Shown here piece after piece: positions 13,481 to 14,853 of a DNA stretch of 14,853 nucleotides. The DNA lies in NCBI GenBank assembly GCA_002428935.1, contig DIYG01000189.1:1-14853 (forward strand), written 5' to 3'. The translations under genes were made by a program, and so were the position numbers. Under the pieces are notes generated by a model that saw only the letters and a list, made by a program, of their open reading frames with translations, searched no databases and had not been told where the DNA came from. The first letter of the stretch is position 1. Each line of letters begins with the position of its first letter. This DNA is from Halieaceae bacterium UBA6060 (GTDB lineage Bacteria; Pseudomonadota; Gammaproteobacteria; Pseudomonadales; Halieaceae).

Positions 13481-14302
13481 CTAGCTGGCGGGAAGTACCT
13501 CACCGTAATCCGCGCGAATACGATCGAGGCGCTCGCTTACGGCCGGCCAGAAATCGGCGTGAGAGAAAATATTGAAGGTCCGATCAGCCATGGCCTGAAC
13601 AACTCGCTCGGCAAGCTCCTCCACGCTCATCCCCTCCTCCGCAATGACTCGGTTAATGGCCGAAAGATGGCCGTCTTCGAAGTCCGCCATGGTTTCATCG
13701 GGATGGTTGCGCAGACTTTCCGCGATTCGGGTCCGGACCCAGGCCGGGCACAACACCGATACCCCCACGTTGCTGCCGTTAAGCTCTTCACGAAGTACTT
13801 CGGAATAACCGACGACGGCAAACTTGCTGGCACAATAGGAGGCCATTTGCGCATTTGCCAGATGGCCGGCGAGGGATGCCGTGTTGAGCAGGTAGCACTC
13901 TTCTTTGCTCTCGAGCATGGAGGGTAAGAAGTAGTGAACGCCATGTACCACGCCCATGAGGTTCACATCCATGGTCCAGCGCCAGTCTTCCAAACGTCCT
14001 CCCACCAGAGGGGACGGGGCGGCAACGCCGGCATTGTTGAATAGGAAGTGGACCTGTCCCAGATGATCCAGGGTGCGGCGAGCGACGGCCTCATAGGCTT
14101 TGGCATCGGTTACATCTAACAACTCGGTGTAAACGTTCATGCCCGCGTCGCGAAGCTCGGCGGCAGTGGCATTCAGAGTCTCCGCTTCAATATCGGCGAG
14201 GACCAGAGTCATGCCCCGCTGACCCAGGGCCCGCGCCACGCCGAGGCCTATTCCTGCGGCACCGCCGGTGATGAAGCCTACGGTATTGCTAAAGTTTTCC
14301 AT
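13481..14302 (-). CDS. Short-chain dehydrogenase/reductase (classical SDR)
   Basis: This 273-aa NAD(P)-dependent oxidoreductase carries the classical SDR fold throughout. The cofactor motif TGGAAGIG is at 12-19, NNAG at 89-92, and the catalytic triad is S143, Y156 and K160 (YCASK). An acidic residue after the second strand (VLADIE) suggests NAD(H) preference over NADP(H). The length and C-terminal segment fit a soluble cytosolic enzyme. The ATG at 14302 gives a normal N-terminus but has only a weak ribosome binding site. It is the first gene of a possible minus-strand pair with the peptidase-like gene and is divergent from the FetB-like permease. The substrate cannot be predicted; SDRs of this kind often act on lipids, sterols or aromatic compounds. 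Confidence 0.92.
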   Translation of the reverse strand: MENFSNTVGFITGGAAGIGLGVARALGQRGMTLVLADIEAETLNATAAELRDAGMNVYTELLDVTDAKAYEAVARRTLDHLGQVHFLFNNAGVAAPSPLVGGRLEDWRWTMDVNLMGVVHGVHYFLPSMLESKEECYLLNTASLAGHLANAQMASYCASKFAVVGYSEVLREELNGSNVGVSVLCPAWVRTRIAESLRNHPDETMADFEDGHLSAINRVIAEEGMSVEELAERVVQAMADRTFNIFSHADFWPAVSERLDRIRADYGEVLPAS

Positions 14303-14353
14303 GGAGATACCAAAGATGAGGAGAAGACGCGCACAATAGTAACTCGACCCGCA

Positions 14354-14372
14354 CAGGTCCAGTTGGGACCTG
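14354..14372. promoter_or_regulatory. Operator-like palindrome in the SDR/permease intergenic region
   Basis: CAGGTCC (14354-14360) and GGACCTG (14366-14372) form a perfect 7-bp inverted repeat with a 5-base spacer. On the minus strand a candidate -10 (TACTAT, 14336-14341) lies 12 bases downstream, so the repeat would overlap the -35 region of the SDR promoter. A transcription-factor operator or a short hairpin are both possible. The evidence is positional only. Confidence 0.4.
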
Positions 14373-14397
14373 GCTAGGAGGGAGGTTTTCCTGAGTT

Positions 14398-14853
14398 ATG
14401 GCCGATGGCTTACCTCGCATCGAGTTCACCCAGCTTGCCCTGGCGTTTCTACCTACCATCTTGCTTTTGGGCATCATGTACCGCTGGTCCTTACGCGTGG
14501 GGGAGGGCGTTTGGGCGAATCTGCGTATGCTCGTACAACTCCTGTTGATCGGCTACGTACTTACCTGGCTCTTCGAGACGGATGATCCGCTTATCGTACT
14601 CAGCGCATTGCTGATTATGCTCCTGGCGGGGAGTTGGATCGCTTTGCAACCCCTGCCCCGACGGCCCGCGCAGCTCTTGGGTGCATCTTTCTTGGCCCTT
14701 GGCCTGTGTGGGGGCAGCATGTTGCTTATTGTCACCCAGTGGGTGCTTGAACTGCCTCGCTGGTTTGAGCCGCGATTCCTAATCCCTCTGGCGGGCATGG
14801 TGTTTGCCAACGCCATGAACACCATGAGCATCGCCGCGGAGCGCTTTGAGGCC
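14398..14853 (+). CDS. FetB/UPF0014-type ABC transporter permease, partial (3' end beyond the window)
   Basis: The first 152 residues of an integral membrane protein are present and the frame is open to the window edge. At least four hydrophobic segments are visible (about 9-27, 42-59, 64-81 and 92-117). The segment FLIPLAGMVFANAMN followed by SIAAERFE is the signature block of the UPF0014 family, which includes E. coli FetB (YbbM), the permease of an iron-export ABC system. ATG 14398 is the first available start because an in-frame TGA lies at 14392-14394. GGAGG (14381-14385) is 12 bases upstream, a longer spacing than usual. No FetA-type ATPase lies upstream, since the SDR gene is divergent, so a partner would have to follow in the unseen sequence or be encoded elsewhere. 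Confidence 0.85.
   Translation, partial: MADGLPRIEFTQLALAFLPTILLLGIMYRWSLRVGEGVWANLRMLVQLLLIGYVLTWLFETDDPLIVLSALLIMLLAGSWIALQPLPRRPAQLLGASFLALGLCGGSMLLIVTQWVLELPRWFEPRFLIPLAGMVFANAMNTMSIAAERFEA

Overview
The window is a moderately GC-rich (high 50s to about 60% by eye), densely packed bacterial chromosome segment. The sigma-54 activator, NtrY-like kinase, DUF4124 domain, Sel1 protein, lipoprotein signal peptide and FetB-type permease suggest a gammaproteobacterium. A marine lineage such as the Halieaceae (OM60/NOR5) is a plausible guess, but no rRNA or marker gene confirms it. I see no tRNA, rRNA, CRISPR array, insertion sequence, prophage gene or plasmid feature.

Layout. (a) 45-428 (+): a cysteine-rich DUF2237 protein, convergent with the next operon. 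(b) 436-4932 (-): a three-gene operon read as HlyD-type adaptor, LolD/MacB-type ATPase and an 8-TM FtsX/MacB-type permease. (c) 5111-7755 (+), divergent from (b): a sigma-54-dependent response regulator and a membrane histidine kinase whose genes overlap by 4 bases. A low-molecular-weight protein tyrosine phosphatase follows at 7767-8246. (d) 8362-9213 (+): a zinc-ribbon/TM/Sel1-repeat protein. (e) 9341-12318 (+): a saccharopine-dehydrogenase-like enoyl reductase and a predicted lipoprotein amidohydrolase. (f) 12315-14302 (-): a DUF4124 plus HExxH metallopeptidase-like protein and a classical SDR. (g) 14398-end (+): the start of a FetB/UPF0014 permease, cut by the window edge.

The most coherent system is (b)+(c). 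The 178 bases between the divergent start codons hold a -24/-12 promoter facing the exporter operon (TGGCATGAGCGTTGCT, reverse strand of 4986-5001). They also hold a 38-bp imperfect palindrome (5052-5089) centred about 95 bases upstream of the predicted transcription start, the usual position of an activator site for sigma-54 regulators. The regulator keeps an intact GAFTGA motif. The kinase has two membrane helices joined by only a few residues, so it has essentially no periplasmic sensor. The simplest reading is a self-contained stress-response circuit: the kinase senses within the membrane or through the transporter, phosphorylates the regulator, and the regulator with sigma-54 switches on the exporter. 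The palindrome also sits on the regulator's own putative promoter, so autoregulation is likely. No outer-membrane channel is encoded here and the substrate cannot be read from the sequence.

Intergenic stretches are all shorter than 300 bases. No convincing rho-independent terminator was found at any gene end.
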